The notes beneath the pieces were generated by a model, which did no database searches, had not been told where the DNA came from, and was given only the letters and a program-made list of their open reading frames with translations. This document shows positions 55,105-63,896 of a stretch of DNA of 64,000 bases, piece after piece; positions within the stretch are counted from its first letter, which is position 1, and every line of letters starts with the position of its first letter. Origin of the DNA: Dyadobacter sp. MSC1_007 (GTDB lineage: Bacteria > Bacteroidota > Bacteroidia > Cytophagales > Spirosomataceae); the NCBI RefSeq assembly GCF_023667495.1, contig NZ_JAMOZL010000002.1, positions 124,001 through 188,000 on the forward strand. Direction: 5' to 3'. A program made the position numbers and the translations under genes.

Positions 55105-56751
55105 ATGGAGGTAAAATGGTGGAAGAATGCTGTGATTTATGCCGTTGATGTTGAGTTTTTTTGTGATGGAAATGGCGATGGAGTCGGTGATTTTAAGGGG
55201 CTTACTTCTAAATTGCCCTATTTGTCGGATTTGGGAATTACTGCTCTTTGGGTGCTGCCATTTTACGTTTCCAATGAGCGGGACAACGGATACGACGTAA
55301 CAGATTACTTTCAGATCCACCCCAAATATGGGACACTGGACGATTTCCTGAATTTTGTTCACAAGGCGGGAGAAAGTGGGATAAGGATCATTATGGATTT
55401 GGTAGTGGACCATACTTCCAACAAACATCCCTGGTTTGAGGCTTCACGTTATAACAAATCATCGCGCTACCGGAATTATTATTATTGGTCAGATCATCCG
55501 CCCATTGAAAAGCCAGGCCTGGGGACACTTTTTCCCGGCGAGGAACAGGGCGTCTGGACGTATGACGAAATTGCGGGTGCATTTTACCATCACCGGTTCT
55601 ACCATTTTGAACCCAGTCTCAATATCCATAATGCGGACGTCAGGGATGAGATCAAGCGGATCATCGATTATTGGATGACGTTCGGGATATCAGGTTTCAG
55701 GATCGACGCCGCTGGCCGGATGGCGGAGTATCCGGGGCATGAAGTGAAGGAGCCTGAGGACACCCACCAGCCGCTGAGGGATATTTTCAGCCATACGAAA
55801 GCATTGGACAAAGATGCGATCCTCATCGGCGAAGCGGACACAACGCCACAGGAAGTCACGCTCTTTATGGATGGGACACAAATAGATATGTGTTTCAACT
55901 TCTTTTTAAATAACCACCTGTTTCTTGCTCTCGCTACCCGCGAAGCCGAGCCTGTTATTCGGTCGTTCGACTTGTTGCGTTCTAAATTGAAAAACGAAGC
56001 ATCTGTCAATTTTTTGAGAAACCTGGACGAGTTGGACCTCAGTCAGGTTACCGATGCTGAAAGGCAAACGATCTTTGATGCATTTGCGCCCAAAAAGGAG
56101 ATGGTCATATACGGACGCGGGATTCGACGTCGGCTGGCACCTATCTTGAATGGTGATATAGAGCGTATTAAAATGGCTTACAGTCTTTTATTTTCACTTC
56201 CGGGCACGCCAAAGATTGTATATGGTGATGAAATAGGAATGGGTGACGACCCTTCGCAACCCGGAAGAAATAATGTACGGACGCCTATGCAATGGAGTAG
56301 CAAACGAAACGCAGGGTTTTCCGATGCGGCCAAATCAAAGCTCATCAGGCCGGTTATCGAAGAAGGCCGCTTTGATTTTCATAGGGTCAATGTAGAAGCT
56401 CAGCGCGGGGTAAAAGATTCACTTTTAGAACACATCCGGACTCTGGCCCGTCTGAGGAGGCAAATGCCGGTGATGGGAGAAAGCGACTTTCAATCTCTGC
56501 CGGTAAAAAATGCATCGGTATTGGTGCATTGGTATAAAGACACGCATTATTTTTTGATACACATCCATAATTTTAAAAACACACCAGCCAGGATCGAGAT
56601 CAGCCTGGACTTTGCCGGCGAAACCGAACTTTACGATCTGCTGGGAGAATTTCAGTGTAAAGTACATCGCAAGAAAGTGAAGGTCAGCGTCGGGGGTTAT
56701 GGATTTCTTTGGTTATCAACTCAAAGGCCAGGTGTCGGCGGCGTAGTTTGA
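55105..56751 (+). CDS. GH13 alpha-amylase-family enzyme, trehalose-synthase-like, with altered region IV
   Basis: A 548-residue cytoplasmic enzyme, started at ATG 55105 (the longer frame has no support). TIM-barrel motifs: DLVVDHTS (region I), GFRIDAAG with nucleophile Asp201, LIGEADT with acid Glu243. Region IV reads FLRNLDELDLS: Asp308 is present but the His normally before it is Leu307. The run from RQTIFDAFAPKKEM to RTPMQWSS resembles trehalose synthase and related maltosyltransferases. Activity is probably hydrolysis or isomerisation of small alpha-glucosides; the missing His makes this uncertain. It converges on the second GH13 gene with a 31-base overlap. Confidence 0.85.
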   Translation: MEVKWWKNAVIYAVDVEFFCDGNGDGVGDFKGLTSKLPYLSDLGITALWVLPFYVSNERDNGYDVTDYFQIHPKYGTLDDFLNFVHKAGESGIRIIMDLVVDHTSNKHPWFEASRYNKSSRYRNYYYWSDHPPIEKPGLGTLFPGEEQGVWTYDEIAGAFYHHRFYHFEPSLNIHNADVRDEIKRIIDYWMTFGISGFRIDAAGRMAEYPGHEVKEPEDTHQPLRDIFSHTKALDKDAILIGEADTTPQEVTLFMDGTQIDMCFNFFLNNHLFLALATREAEPVIRSFDLLRSKLKNEASVNFLRNLDELDLSQVTDAERQTIFDAFAPKKEMVIYGRGIRRRLAPILNGDIERIKMAYSLLFSLPGTPKIVYGDEIGMGDDPSQPGRNNVRTPMQWSSKRNAGFSDAAKSKLIRPVIEEGRFDFHRVNVEAQRGVKDSLLEHIRTLARLRRQMPVMGESDFQSLPVKNASVLVHWYKDTHYFLIHIHNFKNTPARIEISLDFAGETELYDLLGEFQCKVHRKKVKVSVGGYGFLWLSTQRPGVGGVV

Positions 56752-58376
56752 GTAACACGGATTACTAATGCTTCATCACCGTTTAAAGTGATGTCCGGGC
56801 CGGTTTTAATCCGTATCCGCTCATATTCGGTGCTAAGAGCGATCTTCCCTTCGTGAAAATCCTGGCGCGGGGTGAGGTAAGCGGGTCGGTGGCTTAAATT
56901 TAAAACGATCAGAAACCTGTCATTTTCATATTGTCTGAAATACGCAATGATCTGATTATCTGAATATAATGGACTGTAAGTGCCAATATGCAATGCAGGC
57001 TCAGACTTTCTCAATGCAAGCAGCCGATGATAAAACGAAAGCATAGAGTAAGGATCTTTTTGCCCGGCTTCGACATTGATACGACCGGCGTCGTCCGCAA
57101 CCCTAAGCCAGGGTTTACGCCTTGAAAAGCCAGCGTTAATCTGGCTGTTCCATTGCATCGGTGTGCGGGCGGGATCGCGGCTGATATTGAGCTCAGGCAT
57201 ATTGACACCCTGTGGATCGACGATCTCATGCTTTGGGATGGGCACATCGCGCATCCCGATTTCATCACCGTAATACAAGGTCGGGGTCCCTCTCAATGTA
57301 AGCAGCATCACTGCCGCAACCCTGGCCTGGTCGCGACCGACCCGGCTTGCAATGCGGGGTTTATCATGGTTGCCCAATACCCAGTTTGGCCAGCCCGATG
57401 CAGGCAATGAACCTTCATAAGTATCAATGGCCATCGCGATGGACATCGGTTCCCACGGAAGTTGCAGAAGCTGGAAATTGAATGGCAAATGCGCACCCTT
57501 GCTGTCGTGACCGTAATAGGTAACCAGCTTTTCTACCGGGAGGTAAATTTCCCCGATCAGGACCCGCTGATCGAACTTGTCCGTCAGCGCCCGCATCATC
57601 CTCACAATATCATGCACCTCCGGCTGGTCGGTTGAATATACCTGGGCAAATTGGTAATAAGGCCGGTTTTCCGTGCCAGGCAGCAGGTTGGTCAGGGCTG
57701 GGTTATCGCGCAGTTGCAGATCTTTGATCATATGCCACATCACATCGACCCGAAAGCCGTCAATTCCCTTTTCAAGCCAGAATCGCATGACATCCAGCAT
57801 CGCCTGCTGCACTTCCGGGTTTCGCCAGTTGAGATCCGGCTGCTGGACTGCAAATGCATGATAGTAATATTGTCCGGTGGCTTCATCCCATTCCCAGGCC
57901 GGCCCACCGAAGACGCTTAGCCAGTTGTTTGGCAACCCGCCGTCCTCTCTTGCATCCTGCCAGAGATACCAGTCGCGTTTGGGATTGGTGCGGGACGATC
58001 TCGATTCGATAAACCAGGGATGCTGGTCGGAAGTGTGGTTAGGGACCAGGTCCAGCAAAATTTTCATATTTCTGCTATGAACTTCTCCAACCAATTCGTC
58101 AAAGTCGGCCATGGTGCCGAAAAGCGGATGTATTCCTTTGTAGTCCGAGATGTCGTAGCCAAAATCTGCCATTGGCGAAGGGAATATGGGCGAAAGCCAA
58201 ATGCAATCAATTCCAAGCCATTGCAGGTAATCGAGTTTGGTGATAATACCCTGAAGATCTCCGACACCATCCCCGTCGCTATCACAAAAAGAACGTGGGT
58301 AGATCTGATAAATGGTGCCGGTCTGCCACCAAAAGTAGTCCGATTGCCCGGCGGTGTTTGTTAAGGCGTTTTCCAT
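56721..58376 (-). CDS. GH13 alpha-glucosidase (oligo-1,6-glucosidase type)
   Basis: A 551-residue cytoplasmic enzyme, start ATG 58376. Full catalytic set: DLVPNHTSDQHPWF (region I), GFRVDVMWHM with nucleophile Asp211, LIGEIYLP with acid Glu276, LGNHDKPRIASR with His337 and Asp338. The length and the YQIYPRSFCDSDGDGVGDLQGI opening fit alpha-glucosidase / oligo-1,6-glucosidase. It releases glucose from short alpha-glucans. The 3' end overlaps the converging trehalose-synthase-like gene by 31 bases. Confidence 0.93.
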   Translation of the reverse strand: MENALTNTAGQSDYFWWQTGTIYQIYPRSFCDSDGDGVGDLQGIITKLDYLQWLGIDCIWLSPIFPSPMADFGYDISDYKGIHPLFGTMADFDELVGEVHSRNMKILLDLVPNHTSDQHPWFIESRSSRTNPKRDWYLWQDAREDGGLPNNWLSVFGGPAWEWDEATGQYYYHAFAVQQPDLNWRNPEVQQAMLDVMRFWLEKGIDGFRVDVMWHMIKDLQLRDNPALTNLLPGTENRPYYQFAQVYSTDQPEVHDIVRMMRALTDKFDQRVLIGEIYLPVEKLVTYYGHDSKGAHLPFNFQLLQLPWEPMSIAMAIDTYEGSLPASGWPNWVLGNHDKPRIASRVGRDQARVAAVMLLTLRGTPTLYYGDEIGMRDVPIPKHEIVDPQGVNMPELNISRDPARTPMQWNSQINAGFSRRKPWLRVADDAGRINVEAGQKDPYSMLSFYHRLLALRKSEPALHIGTYSPLYSDNQIIAYFRQYENDRFLIVLNLSHRPAYLTPRQDFHEGKIALSTEYERIRIKTGPDITLNGDEALVIRVTQTTPPTPGL

Positions 58377-58469
58377 TGGCAAATGTGATTGCGTCGGTTT
58401 TGTTACCAATGATTTGCCGAAAAATATTATTCCCTAGCTAGCACATTTTGCCGGTTTGAGTGCGATAAT

Positions 58470-58510
58470 TTGTTCAAAAGTTTCTTGAACAACTAGAAAC
58501 AGTATCTTTG
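58470..58510 (+). promoter_or_regulatory. Promoter region with palindrome for the rhodanese/TlpA pair
   Basis: TATCTTTG at 58503-58510 fits the -7 consensus, 48 bases before the start codon. Just upstream, TTGTTCAA (58470-58477) and TTGAACAA (58485-58492) are exact inverted repeats 7 bases apart. No TTTG at the usual -33 distance, so an activator bound to the palindrome is possible. Confidence 0.5.
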
Positions 58511-58557
58511 AAGGGATTGGAGGTTCAATTATCAATTATCTTCTTACCAAATATCAG

Positions 58558-59004
58558 ATGCATTTAAAACTCACTTCCATACTGGTTATGATCATCGTAA
58601 TGACTATCAGGTTTCAGGCAATGGCGCAATCTCAGCCCGTAACGTGGACAGTCGAACAGCTGGTTTCGCCCGAGGCACTAGCCGAGCGGATCAATGCAAA
58701 TAAAGCCCCGTTACCACTTGTGATCAGCGTCGGGCCGTCGGCATTGATCAAAGGATCGGTCGATGCAGGGGAGGCTCACGAAAAAGCAAGTATATCCCAG
58801 CTGAAAAGCATTCTTGCCAAAGAATCGAAAAACCGGGAGGTCATCATCTATTGCGGATGCTGTCCGTTTGCCAAATGCCCGAATGTCCGTCCGGCGCTTG
58901 CACTGTTAAAGGATCTCAAATTTTCGGATGCAAAACTATTAAACCTGGAAAAAAACGTTAAAACCGACTGGATCGACAAGGGATACCCGGTGAATGAGAA
59001 ATGA
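58558..59004 (+). CDS. Secreted rhodanese-like protein with Cys-rich active loop
   Basis: A 148-residue exported protein (signal peptide ending AMAQ, about residue 24). The C-terminal half follows the rhodanese pattern: VIIYC, then a helix, then NLEKNVKTDWIDKGYPV. In place of the usual C-x5-R loop it reads CGCCPFAKC (Cys99, 101, 102 and 107). Redox, sulfur transfer or metal binding are all possible. It overlaps the TlpA gene by four bases (ATGA), so the two probably act together. Confidence 0.7.
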   Translation: MHLKLTSILVMIIVMTIRFQAMAQSQPVTWTVEQLVSPEALAERINANKAPLPLVISVGPSALIKGSVDAGEAHEKASISQLKSILAKESKNREVIIYCGCCPFAKCPNVRPALALLKDLKFSDAKLLNLEKNVKTDWIDKGYPVNEK

Positions 59005-59534
59005 TGGTACGTGTGAATAGATTATTGTTAAGTGTGTTTTTGCTGTCTTTTTCGACATTGCCCTTTTTTGCAAATAATGCCCTGGCACAAGCTGCCTTAA
59101 CGGTAGGTGATAAGGCACCGGAACTCAGTTTACCGAGTCCAAAAGGTGATTCCGTTTCACTTCAAAGCCTGAGAGGAAGAGTAGTTTTGATCGACTTCTG
59201 GGCATCCTGGTGTGCGCCATGCATCCAGGAACAGCCGGTGCTCGCTGCCATTTATAAAAAATACAAACACCGAAATTTTAAAAGCGGTAAGGGATTTGAG
59301 ATTTACGGTGTATCGCTTGACAACAAAAAGGAGCGTTGGTTGGCAGCTATCAAAAAGTCGAAAATCACGTGGACGCAGGTCAGCGATCTTAAATTCTGGA
59401 ACTCGAAGGCTGCTAAAATATACGGTATCGAGGAATTGCCCTACAACCTGCTCATTGACGAAAATGGCACCGTCATCGCCGTAAATCTTCACGGCGATGA
59501 GATGGAAAGAACATTATCGGAATTGGTTCAGTAG
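59001..59534 (+). CDS. TlpA-like periplasmic thioredoxin
   Basis: A 177-residue protein with an N-terminal signal/anchor (to about ALAQ, residue 30) and an AhpC-TSA/TlpA fold: VGDKAPELSLPSPKGDSVSLQSLRGRVVLIDFWASWCAPC, with redox Cys71 and Cys74. The central insert and the cis-Pro segment (IEELPYNLLIDENGTVI) are normal. It should reduce disulfides in the periplasm; the translationally coupled rhodanese-like protein is the likely client or partner. Confidence 0.93.
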   Translation: MMVRVNRLLLSVFLLSFSTLPFFANNALAQAALTVGDKAPELSLPSPKGDSVSLQSLRGRVVLIDFWASWCAPCIQEQPVLAAIYKKYKHRNFKSGKGFEIYGVSLDNKKERWLAAIKKSKITWTQVSDLKFWNSKAAKIYGIEELPYNLLIDENGTVIAVNLHGDEMERTLSELVQ

Positions 59535-59551
59535 CTGAAAATAGAGAGAAT

Positions 59552-60586
59552 TTAAACCACGGTGATCAATGGGCCATTATCACGCGGTTTGAGCCATCCT
59601 AATGGCTGCACATTGTATCCCAATTCCGAAAGTGATGATTCAAAGTCAGCTGTGGCTTCTTCTGACACGGCGACGAGTAGCCCGCCGCTGGTTTGCGGGT
59701 CGGCCAATATATATTTTTGCAGGTCTGTAATCGGCCCGATCTTACTGCCATAGCTGTTCCAGTTGCGGGTGGTGCCGCCTGGAAAGCAACCCTGGTCGAG
59801 ATAATGCTGCAAAGAGGGGATAACAGGCACCTTATCAAATTCCACCACCGCCGATACGCCACTGCCCTCGCACATTTCGGACAAATGGCCCAGCAGACCA
59901 AAACCCGTGACGTCCGTCATGGCACGGACCCCTTCTACTTTGCCAAGGAATTCGCCCAATTTGTTAAGGGTCGTCATGCTTTTCAATGCAATGGCAGCGT
60001 CTTCGGGAAGTAGGCTGCCTCTTTTTTGAGCAGTTGATAAAATGCCCACACCAAGCGGCTTGGTCAGGTACAGCTTACAACCGACAGTAGCTGTTGAATT
60101 TTGTTTAAGATTCGGAATATCTACCAATCCATTCACGGCGAGGCCAAATACCGGCTCCGGGCAATCGATGCTGTGGCCGCCTGCAAGCAGAATACCAGCT
60201 TCGGCGCAGACCGCCCGTGCGCCTTCGAGCACCTTTTGAGCAATTTCCGGAGCGAGTTTGTCGATCGGCCAACCCAATATGGCAATCGCCAGGATTGGTT
60301 TGCCTCCCATCGCATAAACATCGCTGATTGCATTTGCCGAGGCTATCCTGCCAAAGTCGTAGGCATCGTCGACGATCGGCATGAAGAAATCGGTCGTAGA
60401 AATCAGGGCGCTTCCGTTTCCAAGATCGAATACGGCGGCATCGTCGCGCTTGTCGTTTCCAACGAGCAGCCTGGCATCAGTAGGCGCTGCTATCGGACTG
60501 TGCAGGATTTTGTCAAGAATAGCCGGACTAATCTTGCATCCGCATCCGGCGCCATGGGAGTATTGCGTGAGTTTTACTGTTTCCAT
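59552..60586 (-). CDS. selD: Selenide, water dikinase (selenophosphate synthase)
   Basis: A 344-residue enzyme making selenophosphate from selenide and ATP. The N-terminal active-site loop [11 protein letters not shown] holds Cys17 and Lys18, with Cys rather than selenocysteine. AIRS-type ATP-binding motifs follow ([46 protein letters not shown]). It overlaps the mnmH gene by 13 bases and supplies its selenium donor. Confidence 0.96.
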   Translation of the reverse strand: METVKLTQYSHGAGCGCKISPAILDKILHSPIAAPTDARLLVGNDKRDDAAVFDLGNGSALISTTDFFMPIVDDAYDFGRIASANAISDVYAMGGKPILAIAILGWPIDKLAPEIAQKVLEGARAVCAEAGILLAGGHSIDCPEPVFGLAVNGLVDIPNLKQNSTATVGCKLYLTKPLGVGILSTAQKRGSLLPEDAAIALKSMTTLNKLGEFLGKVEGVRAMTDVTGFGLLGHLSEMCEGSGVSAVVEFDKVPVIPSLQHYLDQGCFPGGTTRNWNSYGSKIGPITDLQKYILADPQTSGGLLVAVSEEATADFESSLSELGYNVQPLGWLKPRDNGPLITVV

Positions 60587-61635
60587 TCGGAATGAGAAGC
60601 CTGTCGTTGATCAGGTAAGTTTTGTATATGTCTTAAAATTTCGGACGCATTGGTAACCGGGTCCGCACCGCTGATCTCAATGGGATGGATTTTTCCCGGA
60701 TCACGGCCATTAAGCCCCGTCCGGTAGGTTTTATCATAGTATACCAATACGATCCTGATAAAATCGTTCATTCGGCCGTCAGTAATCGCTTCAATAGCCT
60801 CTTTGGTCTGCACCGGGCCAAGACGTTTGCGGATACGCATCGTGCCTTCGATCAGGAATTCCTTGTCCAGTTGCCCGTATTCTTTTTCAAGAGAAGTGAT
60901 CCGCTGTTCGAGATCAACCAGCAGATTGCAAAGTGGCGCATCGCGCATTTGTTGCCAGAATGTGGCTGGAATAGTCCGCTTACCGATATTCAGGCTTTCA
61001 TCCTCGACCCAGATTTTCCGTGCGGGGTCCAGCGAATGAAGTTGCCAGGCGAAGTTGTTTTCAAATTGTTCCTGACTGGGCTGGACCATTTTATTCATTG
61101 TCCCATAAGAAGATCCCTGGTGTTGGGCGAGATCTTCCAGGTCAACGACCTGCTGACCGAGTTTTTCGAGTTCATGCAATATCCGGGTCTTACCCGACCC
61201 AGTCATTCCCCCTAGCACCAATAGTTGATATTTGGCCTCAAACTGGTCGCGGACCCATCTCCGGTATTGCTTGTACCCGCCCTGGATGAGGTGGACGTCG
61301 AACCCATACAAATCGAGGGCCCACGCCATAGCCCCGCTACGCATTCCGCCCCGCCAGCAATGCACGCCTACCTTTTTATTTGGTGCGATGGTCAGCGCAG
61401 TCCTGATGAAATCGGCCCATTTGGGGGCGGTTAGCTCAAAACCCAGCAGGATGGCCTCTTCCCGGCTGATCTGTTTGTAAGTCGTGCCTACCTTAACCCG
61501 CTCTTCATTGCTGAACAAAGGGAGATTCCAGGCGCCCGGAACATGGCCATGCTCAAACTCAGCGGGCGTGCGTACATCGAGCAAAGGAATGTCATCCAGA
61601 AGTAAAAAATCGTCGATTGCAATGGGCGTGATCAT
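60574..61635 (-). CDS. mnmH: tRNA 2-selenouridine synthase
   Basis: A 353-residue enzyme (also called SelU) that replaces 2-thiouridine sulfur at tRNA wobble position 34 by selenium. The N-terminal rhodanese domain has the active Cys93 in HCWRGGMRS; the C-terminal P-loop is GGMTGSGKT (142-150). ATG 61635 is chosen; upstream residues would precede the rhodanese domain. Together with selD it makes a two-gene selenium operon. No selA, selB or tRNA-Sec is seen, so the use is probably limited to tRNA. Confidence 0.95.
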   Translation of the reverse strand: MITPIAIDDFLLLDDIPLLDVRTPAEFEHGHVPGAWNLPLFSNEERVKVGTTYKQISREEAILLGFELTAPKWADFIRTALTIAPNKKVGVHCWRGGMRSGAMAWALDLYGFDVHLIQGGYKQYRRWVRDQFEAKYQLLVLGGMTGSGKTRILHELEKLGQQVVDLEDLAQHQGSSYGTMNKMVQPSQEQFENNFAWQLHSLDPARKIWVEDESLNIGKRTIPATFWQQMRDAPLCNLLVDLEQRITSLEKEYGQLDKEFLIEGTMRIRKRLGPVQTKEAIEAITDGRMNDFIRIVLVYYDKTYRTGLNGRDPGKIHPIEISGADPVTNASEILRHIQNLPDQRQASHSEWKQ

Positions 61636-61784
61636 AGGCAGCAAATATACAAGACATTTGAGTACAGGTGCCAAATATCATTTTGCATAGATATTTTCTT
61701 ATTTATATAAGTAAATTAAAGAAACACTTGTACATTGTAACCGAACGAACATTTGTGTTACTTTTAATCAAAATCCCATTGGTT

Positions 61785-62894
61785 ATGAAACGTCTGCTTC
61801 TACTCTTCATCATCTTGCCAATGTTAGCGGTTGGTCAGCGAAAGCCCTTCACGATCACTGGCAAACTGCCCAATGTTAAGACGGGCAAAATCTATTTGCA
61901 GGTTGTGGATGCAATTTCGAACACCGCATTAATGGATACGGTTGATTTGAAAGATGGGAAATTCGCATTCAAGGGGGATTGCGACACACCGCTCCGGGCT
62001 ATGTTATATACCTCCTTTGACAATATGCTCGATTTTTACATTGAGCCGGGCACGATCAGGATACAAACCAGCGATTCTCTTCCGAATGCTGAGGTTGTCG
62101 CTGGAAAATTGAACAAGGATTTCCGGATCATGAAAAAGGCAACCACACCGACCGATTCCGCACGACGCGCGTACTTCGCCAACATTGCAAAGGTGGTTGC
62201 CGCGTCGCCGGAAAAGAAGAACGACATCGCGTTTCAGCATGAGCAAGACAAAAAAAGGAAAGAGTTCGCCGCTCAGCGAAATGAAGTTTACAAAGCCTTC
62301 ATTAAAGAAAATCCTGCCAACCTGGCCAACATCACTGCGATCTGGACCATTTGCAGCGATAGTAAGGACCCGTCGGAAGCAATTACCCTGTTTGCAAGCG
62401 TTGACAAATCGGTTCAGGAAAGCCCTCTGGGAAGGGTGTACGGCGAACAACTCAATCAGCTGGCGCGGACCGGTATTGGTGCAATTGCGCCTGATTTTAC
62501 ACAAGTAGACGCGGCAGGCAAGCGGGTATCGCTCAAAGATTTTCGGGGAAAATATGTTCTTGTGGACTTCTGGGCAAGCTGGTGTGCGCCGTGCCGGGAA
62601 GAAAATCCTTATCTGATCAAAGCCTTCGACCAATATAAAAACAGCAATTTCACCATTCTAGGCGTTTCACTGGACAGGGCTTCTGCCCAAAAAGCCTGGC
62701 TGAAAGCGATCGAGACGGATCGTCTTCCGTGGACACAGGTTTGCGATCTGGACAAGAAAATTGGTAGCCTGTACGGCATCAGCTATATCCCGCGGAACTT
62801 CCTGCTAGACCCAACCGGGAAAATAGTAGCCAGGGATCTGCGTCAGGAAAGTTTAGAGCGGAAATTATCCGAAATAATGGGTTCCGGAAAGTAA
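61785..62894 (+). CDS. DUF4369-TlpA thioredoxin-family protein
   Basis: A 369-residue exported protein, started at ATG 61785, which opens a signal peptide (MKRLLLLFIILPMLAVGQ). Residues about 20-115 are a DUF4369 beta-domain (FTITGKLPNVKTGKIYLQVVD), then a helical linker, then a TlpA-like domain from about 228 with WCAPC (about 266-270) and IPRNFLLDPTGKIV. This fusion is typical of Bacteroidota and probably acts in periplasmic disulfide reduction. A second TlpA protein is at 59001-59534. Confidence 0.92.
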   Translation: MKRLLLLFIILPMLAVGQRKPFTITGKLPNVKTGKIYLQVVDAISNTALMDTVDLKDGKFAFKGDCDTPLRAMLYTSFDNMLDFYIEPGTIRIQTSDSLPNAEVVAGKLNKDFRIMKKATTPTDSARRAYFANIAKVVAASPEKKNDIAFQHEQDKKRKEFAAQRNEVYKAFIKENPANLANITAIWTICSDSKDPSEAITLFASVDKSVQESPLGRVYGEQLNQLARTGIGAIAPDFTQVDAAGKRVSLKDFRGKYVLVDFWASWCAPCREENPYLIKAFDQYKNSNFTILGVSLDRASAQKAWLKAIETDRLPWTQVCDLDKKIGSLYGISYIPRNFLLDPTGKIVARDLRQESLERKLSEIMGSGK

Positions 62895-62927
62895 ACCCGA
62901 ATCCTGGCAACCCGCCGTGTAGCACCG

Positions 62928-63707
62928 TCAATGGTAAAGCTCTTGTTCGTCGGTGTAGTAAGTTTTACGTCCGCCGACGGTTGCATGGAGGATTTTAGAC
63001 CCGGTAGGGCTTTTTTCTTTGTGAGCTTGATGGACCTGGAGGAAATCCCGGACTTCCCCGGCAATGAGATCGGGATGGCCTTTCAGTATCTGCTTTTCTG
63101 CATCCGTGAGCACATGATGAATGGCTTTTGCCAGGCCTTTCACAGCGTTTTCGGGGATTTTGCCAGCGATGGATTCGGGCGCAATCCGGGCCTCCCATAA
63201 AATTTCATCAGCATAAGCATTGCCAATTCCGGCGATAACTTTCTGATCCATCAGCAGCGATTTGATTTTTGCGCGACTTCCACGCAGTTTTTCCACCAGC
63301 CATTTCGGAGTGAGATCATCCGACAATGCATCGACGGCCCCGCTGGGCGGCGGGTTCAACGTCAGGTGCGCCGCTTTTTGAAAATCAGTCAGATAGAGCG
63401 CCTTATCGCTTAGTTCCAGACTGGCTATTACATTTTTCGGACGCTCATTTTCCTTATCCTGCAAAACAAGCTTGCCATGCAGCATTAAATGCATAAACAA
63501 CTGCGCATCATTACCAAAGTCAAAACACAGCTGCTTTCCCACGCGTGCGACCGCATGGAGCTTTTTGCCGGAAAGGGTTTTGCTGAGCTCCTTTTCGGAT
63601 AAGCCCGATTTCGGGGTGATGTCCAGCCCGATACGTTCCAGCGTTTTGCCTTTCAGCGTCTTGGTAAGGTTACGGCTGAAAACCTGAAGGTCGGGAAGTT
63701 CCGGCAT
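62928..63707 (-). CDS. Fpg/Nei-type DNA glycosylase without zinc-finger cysteines
   Basis: A 259-residue base-excision repair enzyme. Catalytic Pro2 and Glu3 (MPELPDLQVF) are in place, as are Lys58, the strand-opening segment MHLMLHGKL (72-80) and the helix-two-turn-helix GIGNAYADEILWEARI. The C-terminal finger keeps the spacing and the GGRKTYY turn but none of the four cysteines, so it is a zincless finger as in some NEIL1-like proteins. It should excise oxidised bases. The next gene upstream is a DUF3606 protein, three bases away. Confidence 0.9.
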   Translation of the reverse strand: MPELPDLQVFSRNLTKTLKGKTLERIGLDITPKSGLSEKELSKTLSGKKLHAVARVGKQLCFDFGNDAQLFMHLMLHGKLVLQDKENERPKNVIASLELSDKALYLTDFQKAAHLTLNPPPSGAVDALSDDLTPKWLVEKLRGSRAKIKSLLMDQKVIAGIGNAYADEILWEARIAPESIAGKIPENAVKGLAKAIHHVLTDAEKQILKGHPDLIAGEVRDFLQVHQAHKEKSPTGSKILHATVGGRKTYYTDEQELYH

Positions 63708-63710
63708 TGC

Positions 63711-63896
63711 TTAGCGTTTATGGGTTGTCAGATATGCCTCCACTTTTTCGCGCTCATTGCCGACGGCTTCAAGGGCCTCGATAACCTGCCCGCGGGTTAC
63801 GCCATGTTTTTTGGCCAGGTAATCCAGTTCATATTCTTCGTTGGCGGCTACGCGATCCCGGTCGCGAAAATCCTTTTTAGTCTTATCGTCTGCCAT
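63711..63896 (-). CDS. DUF3606 protein
   Basis: A 61-residue basic/acidic protein: DRDRVAANEEYELDYLAKKHGVTRGQVIEALEAVG. Family DUF3606, function unknown; the second half looks like a small HTH-type helix pair. It ends three bases before the start codon of the Fpg/Nei gene and is probably cotranscribed with it. The remaining 104 bases of the window hold nothing I can identify. Confidence 0.85.
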   Translation of the reverse strand: MADDKTKKDFRDRDRVAANEEYELDYLAKKHGVTRGQVIEALEAVGNEREKVEAYLTTHKR

